This document shows, piece by piece, positions 46,511 to 58,500 of a stretch of 64,000 nucleotides of DNA. The notes below the pieces were generated by a model. It saw only the letters and a program-made list of their open reading frames with translations. It had not been told where the DNA came from and searched no databases. Every line of letters begins with the position of its first letter. Position 1 is the first letter of the stretch. Source of the DNA: Tretioscincus oriximinensis (Eukaryota; Chordata; Lepidosauria; Squamata; Gymnophthalmidae); NCBI GenBank assembly GCA_022410635.1, contig JAJVDF010000194.1:1613716-1677715 (forward strand), written 5' to 3'. The translations under genes and the position numbers were made by a program.

Positions 46511-47532
46511 ATTTTGCAGTTANTGAAAATTCTGGAATTATTAAGGCTTTGTTGTTTCTTGAACTTGTGCTTCATCAAGTCTCAAAACTTGATTCAAGCT
46601 TCTTAATTCAGCAAATGTAGATGAAAAAAANCACTTTTCCTGCTGGAAATACTTTGCTTGATACTTGTTGTGTGGAGCAAGACATTATACTCAGGGGTCT
46701 AAACAGCCTTGCTTTTCTATTGTTCTAATTTAATTCATATTCAGGAAGGAGAAAGGGAGATAAGAAATGGAAAGAGGGAGGGAGAGCAGTCCAGCCAGTG
46801 ATATTAATGTTCAGAGAACTAAACTTTCTGTCCTGTATATCACTTTCCATTATTTTCCACTGCTTCTACGGAATCTCTGCTTTGATAAGCAATGCAATCC
46901 TATGCATTGATTCCCTGTCCCCTGTGCACTGAAGTGCAAGAAGCAGATAGAATAGATACCTCACATCTATGATGATATATTTTTATACATTAATAGATCC
47001 ACTTGGATTTCCTAAAAGTCATTTCACACAGATTGAGGCTATGGATACAGTTTCTGATCTCCCCTACCTGTACTACTGGAAGCAAAACACCAACAAAGTC
47101 TCAGCATTTTGTGAAAGTGTTAGTGTATCCTATGATTTGTGAACTTTTGAGAAATCAACAAGGACCTTCCAGTACTTTATNTACTGGCATCTAATGTACG
47201 TATATATAAAAAAGGCGGGATCAATTTATGAGCAATGAGGTAGGAATAGGCCATTCTCAATAAGTTACTTGAAGAAACTGTAATGCGTACTACTTCCTGA
47301 ATAATGAATAAAAAGGAAAGCACAAAAAGTATTATACTGTAATATTAGGAAAGGTGACTAAATATGCAGAAGAGTTATATCCCTTCTTATGAATGGTTTA
47401 TCAATGTTCCTAGGAATCATTTGTTGAACCATGGAAATAGAGACAGAACCAGAGAGCCCTTGTAGTCAAATACATGATAGAACTTTCCAAATATTCAACC
47501 AACTAAATGTTTTGTTTTAAGGTAAACATCTA
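46511..47532. other. No recognised feature
   Basis: AT-rich. Nothing recognised. Confidence 0.4.
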
Positions 47533-47631
47533 CAAACACAGCAAAGTAGCTAGTAGCACTTGAGACTAACTTGAGAAAAGTGGGTGGCATAAGCTTTCGT
47601 AGGCACGTCTACTTCTTCAGATGCAAACACA
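47533..47631 (+). mobile_element. Family P retroposon, single-arm 5'-truncated copy with 8-bp target duplication
   Basis: CAAACACA lies at 47533-47540 and again at 47624-47631. Between them GCAAAGTAGCTAGTAGCAC...CATAAGCTTTCGTAGGCACG...CTTCTTCAGATG is one arm only. It starts at the arm start and ends at what is the centre of the palindrome in the copy at 36698. The centre is thus the 3' end of the basic unit. Confidence 0.85.
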
Positions 47632-47930
47632 AATATTCATTTAAATTTTTGAGCATGAACTAAATTTTGTATTTCTCTATCCACTTGTTAGGCTACATAA
47701 CCTCAGGCAAAATTTGCATTCAGTTAAAATATCTTCATTAATCTGCCATTTGAGCTACAATGCTTTAAAAACATAATACATGGGTATGAGAATTGTCTTT
47801 CTTGACTATTCATCATTTCTGGACAACTAAGAGAACTATTACCTTATTACCCAAGGTGAGTGTAGGTTTTTCCTTTTCTTTTCCCAAAGCATCCTGAAAC
47901 ACACAGAGTAGGGATAGAAAACCCCACTCA
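47632..47930. other. No recognised feature
   Basis: AT-rich spacer. Nothing recognised. Confidence 0.4.
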
Positions 47931-48346
47931 GGCTGCATGCACACAGCTATTTTCTACCTCATTCAGAGCGCAATCAGGAAGTCTCAGGCACACGTGCTAA
48001 GCACTTTTCAGTAGTCAACGCACAGTAAACGCCGTTTATTGCAGAATAAACTATTGCTTAGATATTCAGGCATTGTTCTGGAGAACTCCCGTACTCTCGC
48101 GAGTGTATGCATGTGCANGAATCAGACACAAAATGTTAAAACAAGCAAGAACGTGGCAGTTGTTTCTATTGGAGGTTGCGAGTAAAAAAAAATTCTCTGA
48201 CTGCACTGTGATGAGATCAATGAGCAATGTTGTGGAATTGGGACACTGATCACTGAATATACACGTTTGGTGTGCATGGACACACGATTGCTCTATTCCA
48301 GATTATAGCTTTGTAGTGGTTTTTAAGTCGTCGTGTGAACACAGCC
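47931..48346. mobile_element. PIF/Harbinger-like MITE, copy 3
   Basis: GGCTGCATGCACACAGC...GTGTGAACACAGCC, 416 bp, with perfect TCA direct repeats on both sides. Closest to copy 1: it shares GAACTCCCGTACTCTCG-type sequence, TTGGTGTGCATGGACACACG and TTTTTAAGTCGTCGTG. Confidence 0.82.
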
Positions 48347-48523
48347 TCAGTTAGCTGTTGCCCTGAAACAAAGGATAATAAAACTTGTTTGCTGCTTGTG
48401 CCGTATTTCATTAGTAGTCAGCATGAGCAATTGTCTCTCCTGATGCTGAAAACTGGTTTGTGACTTTNCTTTGAAATCCACATGTCACTGGCTAATCCTC
48501 CTTTGACCACCTTGATTACATAA
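48347..48523. other. No recognised feature
   Basis: Short spacer between the MITE and a CR1 copy. Confidence 0.4.
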
Positions 48524-48872
48524 AAACACAAGAACATAAGAAGAGCCATACTGGATCAGACCAGAGCCCATCTAGTCCAGCATTCTGTGTCATATAGAGG
48601 TCCACCAGATACACCTGGGCAGTCTGAACAGAGAAAAGCAAAATATGCACCTGTTCACGACTCCCTGCAAATGGTATTTCAGGAGTCCTGCCTGTTGCTC
48701 CATCCCAAAGGCAACATCCAGACATCCATCCTAGTACCCATTTATACTCTTGATGTCCATAAACCTGTCTAGTCCTGTCTTGAAGCTAAGCTGTTAGCTG
48801 TCACCACCTCTTCGGGAAGTAAATTCCATAGGCTGATGACCCTCAGATTGAAAAATACTTTCCTGGTGTGGA
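48524..48872 (-). mobile_element. CR1 LINE 3' end
   Basis: Minus-strand 3' UTR with octamer tail (ACAAGAACATAAGAAGAGCC on the plus strand), GTCCAGCATTCTGTGTCATA, CACCTGGGCAGTCTGAAC and TCCATAAACCTGTCTAGTCC, then the codons for LWNLLPEEVV-type sequence at about 48800-48845. It breaks off at 48872, where GC-richer unrelated sequence starts. A young-looking copy, similar to 29612. Confidence 0.9.
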
Positions 48873-49078
48873 AGCCTACAAATGTGGGTTTTACCTACCT
48901 TGTCCCACCGATGGAGGAGGTGCTGGCCTCCCCTATCCTGAGAGACAAAGGACAGCCAGGGGGCAGCAGTGGCCACCATGATGTCACTGCATGTATACCA
49001 GTGTGCAGTGACATTGTGGCAGAGGTGGGACTTAACCTTGGCACTTAACTGACATTTTTTTCCTGTCAGTTAAGTGCC
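48873..49078. other. GC-richer segment with two perfect hairpins
   Basis: TGTCACTGCA/TGCAGTGACA pair at 48982-48991 and 49004-49013 (12-nt loop). GGCACTTAACTGACA/TGTCAGTTAAGTGCC pair over 15 bp at 49040-49054 and 49064-49078 (9-nt T-rich loop). The segment directly abuts the CR1 break. It may be the end of a mobile element. No coding signal. Confidence 0.7.
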
Positions 49079-50964
49079 CTAGAGCCAGATCACAGTGATG
49101 GACCTTATTTGTGTGCAGATTGAATAATTTTACATCCAGACCCATGGTCAATCTTTAAATCCTCTACAGATCATCTTCATTCCAGAGGAATAAGTTTTAG
49201 TACAGGTGNGGTGGGTGAAAAAATGAATTAAGTTTATCCTTCAAGACAAAAACATAACTGAAGAAAGTTTGAAAGAAAAGGTGTGATCAGGGGCCATAGA
49301 GTGGGGATTTAATCATATGGGAAGGAGGTGTTGCTTGCATCACAAAATTGGAATAAACCTTTCTATCTTTGAAATAAAAATGGCTCTTTGCTATTATTGA
49401 TAGATCAAAAAAATATCACCAGGCTATGTCATGGTTCAGATAGTTTGTTCCCATGNCTCCCAGGGAAGTTCTTTCTCTGGGAGCCATTGTATGGCCTTCA
49501 GAATGGATGCCTCTAGGAGTGCTTGCTTTCAGAAATGAATAACATGCATGTAATCAAATTTCACTGACTAACATTTAAGACCTAGTCAGTTACACAAGAC
49601 CTGGAGGAACCTACTAATATTTTATCTCTATGCTCAGAAAATTCGTATTGTACAAGCACTTCTCTTGCTCTATTTGCATAATTGTTTTTTGAACTAACAA
49701 ATCTGGGATTTTTTTTAAAAAAATGCTATTAGCAGTTTCCTTGGTTTTGCTGTTACTGTTGCCGAAAGAAATTCACTAAACCCTCTTCCCTCAAGTGACA
49801 GATCTTGCCTACAAATCGCTTGTCTTCACTCAACACACTGATCACACACTGCTGTACACCTAAATGTTCTATTTTATATTCCTTCCTATGCTGCCCAGTG
49901 ATATCTCTCATTTCTAAATCTATGACTTCCCTATCAAGGAAACAGGAGAAATTGCTGACTGCACTGTAAAACTCTCTCAGCTGTAAGGCCGATAGATCAG
50001 CTTTATTTGAGCTGGAGCATTTTCATGAAGGGGAGAGGCTAAAACCAATCTGTCTCTGGTTTGGATCCATGCTGGGCTCATAATTCCTAGTCTGGCTATT
50101 TCAAAAGGCTCCTACTAGGATGAGATCCACCCACGTGAAAAATCTTGCTACCTCAAATAATAAGGCAGAAAATCTGTTATTTCTTATTTCTTGTTGGACC
50201 TGAAGGCATGCTGTTTTCTGAGCATGACTGGTAACAACTGGGTCTTAAAATCGTGAAAATATTTAAATTAAGTTTGGAAATCCACTTTTATACAAAGTTT
50301 CCTTACAATGATACAATCCATGTGGTATCATTATAGCACCTTGAACGCACACTTGGGGTGCAATATCAACCTTGAATTGTGCCCTTATTTTGTATTCAGT
50401 CTGAAGGAAGTGTACAACATCCATTCAGCTACTAGGTCCTCCTTTTTTATGCTGCTTTAAATGTGGTTAAGGCACTGTAGTGGTAGAGTGGTTTGAAGAA
50501 CTTAGGATTTTTTTTTCACTTACNTTCAGAGAAATGCTTGTAGGGAAATTTTTTCCATCTACTGTTATGGGGAATGTTTCCCATCTTTTATACTTCCTGA
50601 AGTGGAAGTATTCCTGCTCCTAACCTATTGCTCCTATGTTATAATATCTGGCTGTCGGGTTAAAACATATCATATGATTATTTTTTAAAACCCAGTTGTG
50701 TATGTGTGGTTAGGTATGTAGAAAAAGTGTAAAATACAGCCTTTACACTTCTTGTTGGAATATATCCAAGTTGCAGAAACTACTGTGGACTGAATAAACA
50801 CAATACACACAATAGATTTATGGAAAATTGTCCAAGAAAATTGAACAGTGTCCCAGTTCAAATGGGAATCAGACTTTATACGACACTGCAGACCACCACC
50901 ATCCTCCACAGGGCAGTGATCCTGCAGCTGCTACCTCTCAAGGGACAGAGGGCATCTCAACCAC
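49079..50964. other. No recognised feature
   Basis: AT-rich. No gene or repeat identified. Confidence 0.4.
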
Positions 50965-51005
50965 CANCANCANCAACAACAAACAACAACAAATAACAAC
51001 AATAC
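50965..51005 (+). repeat. (CAA)n microsatellite
   Basis: ACCANCANCANCAACAACAA and AACAACAACAAATAACAAC with Ns. Confidence 0.9.
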
Positions 51006-52534
51006 AGAGCAGTTCATTAAAACCACATATCTTTATGTTTCAGGGACAACTGGCCCTTTATTTATTTATTTATATCCAACATATCTTATGCTGACACATT
51101 ATGCCATACTAATTTCTTGAGAATTATTTGATGTGAGATGAGGATCAATTGCAACTGAAGAAGTGGCTTCTGCATTGGTATTTCTGATTATTCTGTCTTG
51201 CAAAGGATCCAATAGAATACCAAACCAACCACAAATATCAACCAGACTATGGAAATCATCGTCCTTATCATCATCATTATCATCCAGTGGTTTTTGTGCA
51301 CTGCTTCAATATTATATTTTAATGGTTTGTTATACAAATATTCAAAATAAATCCATCTTAAACCCCTTGTATATGCAAACCTATTGCAACCTGGATTCCT
51401 GCCATTACATCATTCCTTGACTCCACCCTTTAATAATTTCCCTGTCTCTCCATTAGTGAAATCTCAGCAAATGCCTCAGCCTTTGCCACAATTGAGTTTG
51501 ATTGTTTTCTCTCCTCTGATGGCATGAGAACATATTCCCCAGGATACTAAAGACTTCTGTGAGTTGTTTCTTTCTCCCTGAGCCAAGGCCGTGGCCATTT
51601 CTGATGAACCAGCAGGCACATTCAGTTACATTTTCATAATCTATAGCACTGTGTATTTCCCATAGCTTTTTCTCCTCAGTATGTAACACTATTTAATGAC
51701 CAGACGAACAAGAGGCAGCAGATAAGAGTGGAATCAAGTGAGAATTTGATCTCAGCTTCGCTTTGGGAGGAAATATTTCTCATGTCACTGTATATCAATT
51801 TATAGATACAAGTGTTGGATGAAATGGTTCTGAGGAAGCGAAAATAAGTTTTAAAATCCATGCCACATATCAGTATGGATCATTTGAGAGATTCTTCTCT
51901 CCTGCCATTTTTTTTTATTAAAGGATTAAAGGAAGAGGAAAAGAAAGGAAGAAAAATAATACTTATCACATTAAGGTAACTGTGATTGAAAGGTCTTGCC
52001 CTTTTCCTCTATCAAGTGTAACTAGAATAATGTGATTTTACAAAGCTTCCTTTAGGAAATTATGCTAGAATGACAGTGATTCTTTCTTTCTACCTTCAAA
52101 AAACAAAAATCTACTCTTGATCTAAGAATTCCCTCTTTTATAGTTTTCTGTGTTACTCTTCTAGGCATCTATATGCTGACTTATATGTTGTGCCAGCTCC
52201 ACTTGTACTGTTAAGAAGTCTTAAGGTGAAGGTCTTGTGCAGAATTTGTGATCATATAACACAAAGAAACAAAGAATTAGTAGGTGCTTCCCCTAACGTA
52301 GGGCTGCTATTTTAAAAAAAAGTCAGGAAAAGTGCATCTTTGGTACAAAAAAATGTTATTTCCCTTCTCATCTTCAGATACTGTTTCAGTACACCAATTT
52401 TGTATTTTTGTTTTTATTGTTGGCTGAAGGGATGTATTTAGGCAAATACTAAATACTGGCAATACTAAGTAGTTTTTTATTATTGCTTTTATTATTATTA
52501 TAAAACCCAAAGTAGCTGAGGAAAAAGGGGAAGT
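51006..52534. other. No recognised feature
   Basis: AT-rich. Short TTTATTTATTTAT at about 51057-51071 and CATCATCATTATCATC near 51266-51282. Confidence 0.4.
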
Positions 52535-52573
52535 AAAATAAATAAATAAATAAAGTACATAAGTAAGTAAGTA
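52535..52573 (+). repeat. (AAAT)n/(AAGT)n simple repeat
   Basis: AAATAAATAAATAAATAAAG followed by TAAGTAAGTAAGTAC. Confidence 0.9.
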
Positions 52574-52607
52574 CATTACAGCCCATGGGCAAAATACAGC
52601 CTAAATC

Positions 52608-52675
52608 CAGCCCTAGTTGGCTGTCCTGAGACCTTGGATATAGGGTGGGGTATAAGTATAAATAAATAAATATTC
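52608..52675 (+). mobile_element. L2/SINE 3' tail fragment
   Basis: GGCTGTCCTGAGACCTTGG, ATAGGGTGGGGTATAAGTAT and (AAAT)n correspond to the end of the L2 copy at 19890-19952 and the SINE tail at 59085. The body is too short to tell which. Confidence 0.75.
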
Positions 52676-52984
52676 AATGGTTGTGCAAAAAAAAAAGCAG
52701 GTGCAGCTTATTATGCCAGCAACACCTGCTAAAACTCTTTTTCACACTCATTAAAGTTACAGTACTCCTGATTTTTTATAGCAATCCTACTTATAGACCT
52801 NGTTGTATTCATTTTTTCCCAAAAGCTTTGGTGTTAGGGCACCTCTGGAAGAGGGGGCTGTGCATGCTCATGGCTATTGAGAGCATCTATGACTATTAAA
52901 ATAAATACCTATCATCTCCAAATTGGTGAAATAGACTGAATGCCCCTGAAGATCAAATTCAGGGAGCCGACAGCAAGTAAAGAT

Positions 52985-53120
52985 TTAGGCTGCATCTGTA
53001 TTTTAATATTATTCCAGATTAAAGCGCTTTCAGTTCCATTGTGTACCAGTTATATTCCGTGTTGCTGGCTGTAAGATCCACTAGAGAACTGTAGTACTAT
53101 CACATAAATATTCAAGAATG
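52985..53120 (+). mobile_element. hAT-type MITE-like fragment
   Basis: AGGCTGCATCTGTATTTTAA, CCAGATTAAAGCGCTTTCAG, GTTCCATTGTG and GAACTGTAGTACT resemble a common squamate MITE (GGCTGCATCTACACTGCAG...GAATTGTAGTTT). The other terminus is not identified. Family by memory only. Confidence 0.4.
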
Positions 53121-53372
53121 TCTCCTTACTCTCATGTGACTCCCACTCTCCTCTACATGTGATTTTAACTGATTTCTCCCATCCCTGTGCATGCAAAGTC
53201 CACTACTGTGCGTTACGCAAATGAATGATAGTGGTTTTAAGAAAGGCTTTGCAATAATGTGGAAAAAAATAGCTATAAGAAGACCCAGAGTACCAGGGCT
53301 TTTTAGAGTATGGATTGCTGACAATGCATGAGCTCATGTGGTAGATTCACCTTGATGGTACTCCTTGAGTAC

Positions 53373-53417
53373 CATCACCTTGAGGTACCTCACCTTGAGA
53401 TACCTCACCTTGAGGTA
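53373..53417 (+). repeat. 15-bp tandem repeat, three units
   Basis: CACCTTGAGGTACCT, CACCTTGAGATACCT and CACCTTGAGGTAG in series. The related GTACTCCTTGAGTACCATC just upstream suggests older units. Confidence 0.85.
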
Positions 53418-54737
53418 GAAATCTGTCATGCANATACAGCNTTTAGTTCTTTCTCTGTCTGAGAATAGTTAGGGGCAATTTATGAGCCTCAGTNTGAGAC
53501 AAGATACTGAATTAGATCCAGCAGGGTTCCATCTGTGTCTTGATTGATCAAGGTTCTTCTTGTGTCCTAAAAATTCCTCTGGTACCCCTCTTCCCACAGC
53601 CCACACTAATAACATGGAGCAGGAAGGAGTCTGTAAGACATTTTTGCTATTATTATTTTTTATCTCATAACTTTTATAAAAGTTGTACAATTGGGGACAA
53701 TATGTAACAGTTTGTCCATAAAAACTGTGTAGATGCAGTTAAACCAAACCTAAATCCTGAACAAGAAAGCAAGACGTATAAAAGATAATATTGCCTATAA
53801 CGGCATATAAGGTAATATCATATTTATAATGAACATATCATGTGAATATAGATATGCTATATAGATAAAAGAATTTTGACTGCGCTTGGATGCCATGTGA
53901 TCTGTAATCAAATCCATAGTTTCCAAATCCCATGCCTATTCTTATGCCTCCGTGTCAGTACTTTTCCTTACAGCTAATAATAATTAAAAATTGATTTTAA
54001 TTCTTTAAGTTACGTATTATAATGCTTTCAGCTGTAACCTGCAGTCTACAAGTTATGGGGAAATATTGACATGCTCATGAATTATTAAGGCAATTTCTTG
54101 CACAATAAGAAACCAAAAGGATTGGCTTTAGCACATTTTAGGAACAGTGGTGCTTCTCTCTACATTATTCTAAGATGAATACACTCTACGCTTGATGCAT
54201 CTGCAGACATGTAATGGTAACACGACTAATTCCCACTATGTCAAGAATGACGGGACAGTATGTATGTTGATAAAGGTAAAAATTCTTAAACAACTTTACA
54301 CAAGCTTATTGAGACCTAACAAAGGATGAGGAGGGTGGGATGAGTGGATGAAGAGAATAAAATTTATTTTATTTTCATGTCTTTTGAATTTATTGCTGGA
54401 TTTTACCTCAAGCTGAATTTTCAAATGATTGAAAAGGGAACAGAACAGCCAAGAAACACAGAAAAGCCCCATCATAGCCATTATTAGTTATATATGAGAA
54501 GCCTACAATTTTCTCAGCATTGTACAGTAATTTAAAAACAAGATGTTCCTGCCTGCAGGATCACAGCTTAGTAGGTACTACCCAAAATAAGAAAAAGAAA
54601 GAAAAAGGAAAAAGAATGAGATATTTATTATTCATATTACAGAAAAGTTTTTACAATTATGCCACATTCTTTCCAGAACTCCATAAAAAAAGTAACAAAT
54701 GAGTCCAATCAAAATGATGATGCTAAAAATCTCCTTA
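53418..54737. other. No recognised feature
   Basis: AT-rich. Nothing recognised. Confidence 0.4.
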
Positions 54738-54990
54738 CCGGGGCTTGTCCCCGGCGTGAGGAGTTTGCTGGAGGCAGAGGCAGGGAGGGCGCTCTAGGAC
54801 TCGCGCCTCCGCGTTTCGCTGCTTCGGCGACGTGACGCGGGTCGGCGCAACTTCCGGCACTCGTGGTAGGGGCGCCGCCGGCCTATATAAGGCCGGGACG
54901 CCCCTCCCTCTGCCAGTCTCTTCCGGAAAANCGTTCTCCCATCCTATCCCTCCCTTCCTTTCATTCTTTCTATCGTCATGGCCATAAGGG
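54738..54990 (+). promoter_or_regulatory. CpG-rich, TATA-containing promoter-like island
   Basis: An abrupt block of CpG-dense DNA (CTCGCGCCTCCGCGTTTCG, CGGCGACGTGACGCGGGTCG, GGCGCCGCCGG) within an AT-rich region. It opens with a GC hairpin (CCGGGG, CTTGT, CCCCGG; 54738-54754). CTATATAAGG lies at 54883-54892, inside a second GC hairpin (CCGGCCT, ATATA, AGGCCGG; 54878-54896). About 30 bp downstream is the pyrimidine-rich CCTCCCTCTGCCAGTC, a plausible start region. CTTCCGG (ETS-like) occurs twice (54851, 54920). The GC-rich character stops near the G run at 54988-54998. No ORF, splice donor or LTR terminus that I can defend follows. It may be a fragment of an LTR or LINE 5' promoter rather than a gene promoter. 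Confidence 0.55.
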
Positions 54991-57639
54991 GGGGGGGGTA
55001 GTTGCGTTATGCATCTTGACTTGCCAGGGTAGTCTGAGCCTTGTAATGATGTTAACTACACACAGACTATTTCTGCATCATACCCTGGAACAGAACAAAC
55101 TTTTCCATGCCCACTTCCATTCATGCACTCTGCCCCCTCCCATTTCACCATTCTTCCTGTAATATATCCAGTAATATATCCTGCTCCTAAAAATATCGCC
55201 ATGACAAAGGCCATAATATTTAGCCTTGAAGGCCGGATGAGTGCTAGAAGGTACAAGCAGCCCTAGGATCTGCTATACAACCAGTCTGGGATGGGTAATC
55301 ACCGTCACGGGACAGAGTCACCTATATTGAGATGTTTATCTCATATCAGTCTCAGCCATTAGCCCTGAATATGCACTGGAATCCTGAAGTTCAGAATTCC
55401 AGGGCATTGTGGGGGGGAGGGGTTTCTGAAGCTGGACTAGAACCCAAATATTCCAAAAGCAGGATGTATCTTTTTCTTCTTTGGAATCCATAGGATCATA
55501 TAAACTAAGGGTACATCCATCCATAAGTCAGTTATGCCACAGGCAATATCTTACAATAAATGCATTAAGTGATGATCACTTGCAACCAAGATGTTTGGGC
55601 AATGTGTGGTAAACAAGCATGTCCCAAAGACTGAGCAGTGATCTTAAGGAGCATCCTTTTACAGGAAAAAAATTAAACTGATGCCATGGTTACCTCAAAC
55701 ATTAGCATTGAAGGGGAAAGAACTGAGGAATTTTCAGTCATTATAAAAAAAAAATTNTGCAGGGGCTCCAGTCTATAAGGCATTGAAATCACAGATCAAG
55801 ATGATTTCCAAAAAGAGTGCTTCATTTTCATTGATATGTATATACTGTACTTCTTGTATATACTATATAATATTTCTGGTACTGCATTTTCCTCAGCCCC
55901 CATTTTTTATAGTAATCATGACTGGATGTTCTCCATGTACAAACCAATCATGAAGAGAGAATTTATTAGAACTTGATTTATGAAAGTTACTGAGAGTCAT
56001 TTAGGAGGTAGCAGTTTCAAATAGTTTATTGCTTTTTTATTTAATTTGGCATTTTTTTAATGTATAAGCTGCAACTTATAATGCTTTGTGAACTGACAGG
56101 CTTTTGATTTAACTGTTTTCTGGTATGAAATTGAATTTCTGTGTAATACCTGAGCTCATCTGTCAACTGTGTTGATGTTGTTGAATACCATCTGCTATGC
56201 TCAGGGACTGATTCTTATAAACTTACTAGTAGGAACTTAATCTTCATATTCTGTGAATGCATTAACATTTGGGGCCAGAAGATGTTATGATTCTAAATGC
56301 CTAGATGATTATGCTTTAAATTTTGCCATGATCTAACACACACTGAAATAAAACAGAATAGGAAAAGGAGAGTTTTATTCCAGTAGAAAATGTGTTTCTG
56401 TCACTGCAAATTGCAATTATTGGCTTAGCCATGGGGAACATTGTGGAATCATGAGATTATTGTCTCTAAGGTAATGTAGAAAATAATAATGTTCTACTAT
56501 CTGCTAAAGAAAGTGTCCATCAAAGTTTTACACTCTGCAACATTGAATCAGATCTCTGAAGTGGAATTTGAACTTTATTTTAAAATCCAGACAATGTTAT
56601 GTTAAAAAAAATTCTGAAATAAATATTTTTGCTGTCGTTTTACTGAACAACCTTGAGATTCCCAGAAGCACAGAATCAATGGATTATGTTCACAGTGAAT
56701 GAGTAGAGCACACACCAGGAGGCCCTTGTGTAATGTTTCATCTGGACCATGATATAGTCTACCATATGAAATTGTTATCATAGTCTGCTTTAAACTATGG
56801 ATCATTTGTAAGCAGACTCATGACATTCCAGACTGGAATATCAAGGTTGAGAAGTCCAGTGCCATTTTTCCAGGCAATTAGAAGCAGATCCAGAAATAAA
56901 GCTCTTATTATCACCTGTATAAAAGAGTCCTGGTTTTGTTTTTTTGCCCCTGTAGTTCACTTGAGATGTTGTGATATTCCCACTGTTCATCCTATTATGG
57001 AGCAGATCACTTGATCTGACTCACAGTCAGCCCAGCATGGTACATGATGTGTACCATGCAGAAACAAAAATGCACTGAGAAGTGTTATGATGGGTAACAA
57101 AATTAAAGGAGACATTCCAAAGTGAAAGTGTTGCTATAATGGCAAAAATCAGTCACAGTGCTTTGAAACAGTATTTGCCTTTTCTCAGTTTCTTCTATTT
57201 TTAAATATTTGTCACACTTAATTGATTCAGCTCTTCAAACAAATCCAATATGAGATTATGCCAATGAGAGTAAACAAAAATAGTTTTAAAATTATCATTC
57301 ACACATGTGTAAATATAATTGTCCCACCCCTAATTACACAGTCTACTAGTGAAGAAAATTTAATTGATAATTCATGTTCATTCAGATATGATACATACAA
57401 GTTCAGTGTTACAACTCCAGTAAAACCTAACCATATTTTAAATAGAACATTTGCAACAATGAAGATTAGACTAAAACTGCCTACTAATTAAAGATACATC
57501 TTTTTATACTGTTGGTTATATAGTCTTGTCTATCCATTGGGGATAGCACTCGTAATCATGGTATTTCCAGTACTGCACTGTTTTTGAGATTAATGCTGGA
57601 TTTCCCATAATAGAAACACTTATCTTTGACANTTGAGAA
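54991..57639. other. No recognised feature
   Basis: AT-rich. A perfect 10-bp hairpin (GCATGGTACA/TGTACCATGC, loop TGATG) lies at 57035-57059. No gene recognised. Confidence 0.4.
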
Positions 57640-57760
57640 GTACCTTTTAAAATCAGCTTGACTGGAGCTATTGGAAGCCAGTCAGTGTGCAAGAGCAATA
57701 AAAGGATGACCCAGGTGACCCTATCATGCATGATGTGCTCACCAGATGACAAGAAAAGCC
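57640..57760 (-). mobile_element. Possible L2-type RT relic
   Basis: The minus strand reads GEHIMHDRVTWVILLLLLHT and DWLPIAPVKLILKGT, reminiscent of the L2 block EHITPVL..LHWLPV...FK. Short and diverged, so only a suggestion. Confidence 0.3.
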
Positions 57761-58500
57761 CAGAATTATATTTCTCTTGTCTGGTGCCACTCAACAAGAC
57801 ACAATCTCAGGATCTAGTATACATCATATATCACCTCTTGCCAGAGGCAATACAAAGGTTCCCAATAACCAGCTCAGGCATGACCTTTCTCTGCTTTAAC
57901 ATTTCCATGATCAGGTCCAATGGGTCTGAATCAGTGAGATTTTCTAGTCTGGTTCATAACAAAGTCTGGTTTGAATTAGAGATGTTTACATTGTTACATG
58001 GGTTTGGACCTTTTCCTGTTCTGGTCCTAAAATATAAGCATATGCTTTATAGCCAGTCACCAAGGGCTCCAGAAATGAATGTTCCTTGTGTTGGAGTTCC
58101 TAGGCAATCAACTGCAATGATATGTTTTTGGTGCGCTACTGGAATTTGGTCCTTCCAGTAGTTCAGAAAATGGATACATGCATTCTGTAGGTTTCTGCAA
58201 TCTAAGGTGATATGGTAGTGGTCCTTCATATTGAGAATTCTCAATCAGGAATTTCCTGATCTGGATTATGCTCCATCCTGTATGTTAAGACAAAGCATTC
58301 CAGCAGATGGTGGAACCTGATCTGGCCTTAAAAGTGGACAGAAGAAGCCCTCACTAAAGGAATCCTGTTTAAGATTATGCATGTGAAAAAAAGTTCCTAA
58401 ACCTGGTATTACAGCATATTAAATTAGATTTAATGACTGAACAACAATAGTTTNTTTTTCTCATGAATGTTGTAAGTATAAGAAACCTTTTGTATTGAAA
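57761..58500. other. Unrecognised; contains the longest open frame in the window
   Basis: The plus frame 57658-58161 is open for 167 codons and the minus frame 58244-58047 for 65. Neither has a recognised domain, and codon order on both strands looks equally arbitrary. Possibly an unidentified mobile element. Confidence 0.3.

Noticed and set aside
54962..55162. ATG-led frame after the CpG island
   Set aside because: Breaks at the G homopolymer and has no protein-like composition. It cannot be claimed as the island's gene.
57658..58161. Longest open frame in the window (167 codons, plus strand)
   Set aside because: No recognisable domain and no convincing start context or splice signals. The opposite strand shows an L2-like hint, so the frame is probably chance in a decayed repeat.
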